This document shows, in pieces, positions 12,347-13,305 of a stretch of DNA of 13,305 nt. The notes under the pieces were generated by a model. It made no database searches, was not told where the DNA came from, and saw only the letters and a program-made list of their open reading frames with translations. Made by a program: the position numbers and the translations under genes. This stretch comes from UBA2767 sp964194535 (GTDB lineage: Bacteria; Pseudomonadota; Alphaproteobacteria; Rhizobiales; Methyloligellaceae). The stretch is from positions 1 to 13,305 of the forward strand of contig CAXMMX010000160.1 in the NCBI GenBank assembly GCA_964194535.1. The letters are read 5' to 3'. Position 1 is the first letter of the stretch. Every line of letters begins with the position of its first letter.

Positions 12347-12378
12347 TGAATCATGATTCAGGACGGCGCTGGGGTCAA
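12347..12378 (-). promoter_or_regulatory. Promoter overlapping a 14-bp palindrome with two GANTC sites
   Basis: Minus strand: -35 TTGACC (12378-12373), exactly 17 bases, -10 CATGAT (12355-12350). The -10 sits in the perfect palindrome TGAATCATGATTCA (12347-12360), which contains GAATC and GATTC. Both are GANTC, the target of the cell-cycle methylase CcrM in alphaproteobacteria. A leader of about 70 bases leads to the ATG at 12273. Repressor binding or methylation at the palindrome should affect transcription. Confidence 0.55.
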
Positions 12379-12694
12379 TGGCGCTCTCAAGCAATTCTGC
12401 CCCAGGGTAATAGAGCCTGTTCAGCGTGATATTTCTCTCCAGCACCCCTACCACCAGAAATCAGGCTATCGGATTTTTGACCGGGTTATAGCCGGGGAAA
12501 AGCACCCTGAAGGGCATACGCAGGAGCAGAGGGTGGCAGGGGCGGAATACGGGGAGGGCAAATCAACTGAATTCAGACGATTTGAAATTGCGGTGTCATG
12601 GGGTGGGAAGGGAAAAAAAGGGTTTTCGGATATTTTTTAATTTTGTGTGTGGTGCCGAGCTTGTACGGCGGCAGGAGTTGTTGAAGAGCGTGCC
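12379..12694. other. Intergenic region, no supported gene
   Basis: A 95-codon plus-strand frame spans part of this stretch but has no ribosome-binding site and reads as Gln/His/Gly-rich without family features. Minus frames are broken by stops. An AT-rich segment with A and T runs at 12613-12645 stands out from its surroundings and could be a promoter-like or nucleoid-protein target. I see no RNA gene. Confidence 0.4.
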
Positions 12695-13183
12695 CTAGCG
12701 GGTTTCGGGCGCCAAGTTGTCATCGAGGTGAAAAAGTAGCTCCCGCCGGAATATTAATTTCGACCGTAGCCTCCCTGTAAGGCTCATGAGCCAATCACCC
12801 TTGGTCAGCCATATATTGTCTGTACGGTAGATCCCTTCGGACTGATTGTGCAAAATTGCGATGTGTCCGGGCATCGCTGACCTGTAAGAATCGAATTCTG
12901 CGACGAGCTTCAGATCATTGAGCGATGCGTTGTCTTTGTGGCTGATATTCAGCTGGAGCACACCGCGTTTTGGCGAATATTCTGTGTTGACGCGCCAAGT
13001 TGAAGTGTTTTTCACCTGCTTCCGAGAGGCCCTGACGAGATTGGCAATGGAGTTTGTGCGGGCCTGGAACTCGCTATATTTCAAGGCCATTTCTTTCCAG
13101 GGGAAAAAGACAGTCAGCAGCACCAGTAGGGTGAGCATGCCCAAAAGGATGGCTTCGCTTTTCCTAATGTTTTTACGGATCAT
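12695..13183 (-). CDS. FixH-like membrane-anchored protein
   Basis: 162 residues from the ATG at 13181-13183. The frame stays open upstream to the window edge, with a TTG at 13283-13285 as another possible start, and neither start has a good ribosome-binding site. One N-terminal membrane helix (KSEAILLGMLTLLVLLTVFF) is followed by a periplasmic domain: WRVNTEYSPKRGVLQLNISH, a GHIAILHN segment, then EGIYRTDNIWLTKGDWLMSLTG and FRRELLFHL. The order W...Y, G.L.L.L, G.Y....L..G.W.L, then a final basic strand is like FixH, a cbb3-oxidase assembly protein, but identity looks low and no fixG, fixI or fixS gene is visible. The upstream extension has a Cys cluster (CCKCC, then C). Distant FixH/YtkA-like domain is the best guess. 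Confidence 0.5.
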   Translation of the reverse strand: MIRKNIRKSEAILLGMLTLLVLLTVFFPWKEMALKYSEFQARTNSIANLVRASRKQVKNTSTWRVNTEYSPKRGVLQLNISHKDNASLNDLKLVAEFDSYRSAMPGHIAILHNQSEGIYRTDNIWLTKGDWLMSLTGRLRSKLIFRRELLFHLDDNLAPETR

Positions 13184-13305
13184 TGGACCAATACCGTTAC
13201 AGGCGCCCAGCCAACAGCACTTACAGCAAACGAATTTTACACCGCCTATGGTCGATGTTTCGTTTATGTCGGGCGCTTTGGACAATTTTTTAATCAGTAG
13301 GATGA

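Noticed and set aside
12271..12354. N-terminal extension of the 11908-12273 protein
   Set aside because: The extra 27 codons cross the predicted transcription start, and the internal ATG has a strong AGAAGGAG site.
12353..12640. 95-codon plus-strand frame
   Set aside because: The ATG lies inside the palindrome, there is no ribosome-binding site, and the composition is Gly/Gln/His-rich without recognisable features.

Overview
The window looks like part of an alphaproteobacterial chromosome, probably Hyphomicrobiales (Rhizobiales) or a relative. Most core genes are GC-rich, a complete tripartite tricarboxylate transporter (TTT) operon is present, a MltB-type transglycosylase carries a C-terminal peptidoglycan-binding domain, and the sites that look like integration scars are tRNA 3' halves of alphaproteobacterial type. 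The taxonomic call is an inference from gene style, not from a marker gene.

Layout. 1-567 is gene-poor, with palindromic repeats, a terminator-like hairpin and at most a short acidic ORF remnant. At 568-605 lies a 3' half of a tRNA (minus strand, probably Arg-type) without its 5' half, abutting a small membrane-protein gene (609-839). A lysine-rich exported protein (1011-1520), a lytic transglycosylase (1543-2763) and an alpha/beta hydrolase with an HGGYW motif (2782-3624) follow as a minus-strand cluster. Between 3677 and 4057 are two tandem copies of a unit: an ECF-sigma-like promoter (TGAACC, 16 bp, CGAC) followed by a tiny hydrophobic peptide gene.

4123-9043 is one minus-strand operon in transcription order tctC, tctB, tctA, a TauE-type exporter and an aspartate-dehydrogenase-family enzyme. 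It encodes periplasmic capture and uptake of a carboxylate or sulfonate, an anion exporter and an NAD(P)-dependent amino-acid dehydrogenase. A strong hairpin separates tctC from tctB, and a terminator closes the operon. Divergent from it is a single-domain PilZ protein (9286-9690).

At 9781-9823 a second tRNA 3' half (minus strand, Thr-CGT-like and degenerate in its T arm) ends at the anticodon. Beside it are arm-type repeats and a P4-type tyrosine recombinase (9978-11156) with a good sigma-70-like promoter. This marks one end of an integrated element that extends right, probably past the window. Its contents here are an array of repeated hairpins around a small lipoprotein ORF (11161-11890), a small helical protein (11908-12273) whose promoter overlaps a 14-bp palindrome with two GANTC sites, and a FixH-like membrane-anchored protein (12695-13183).
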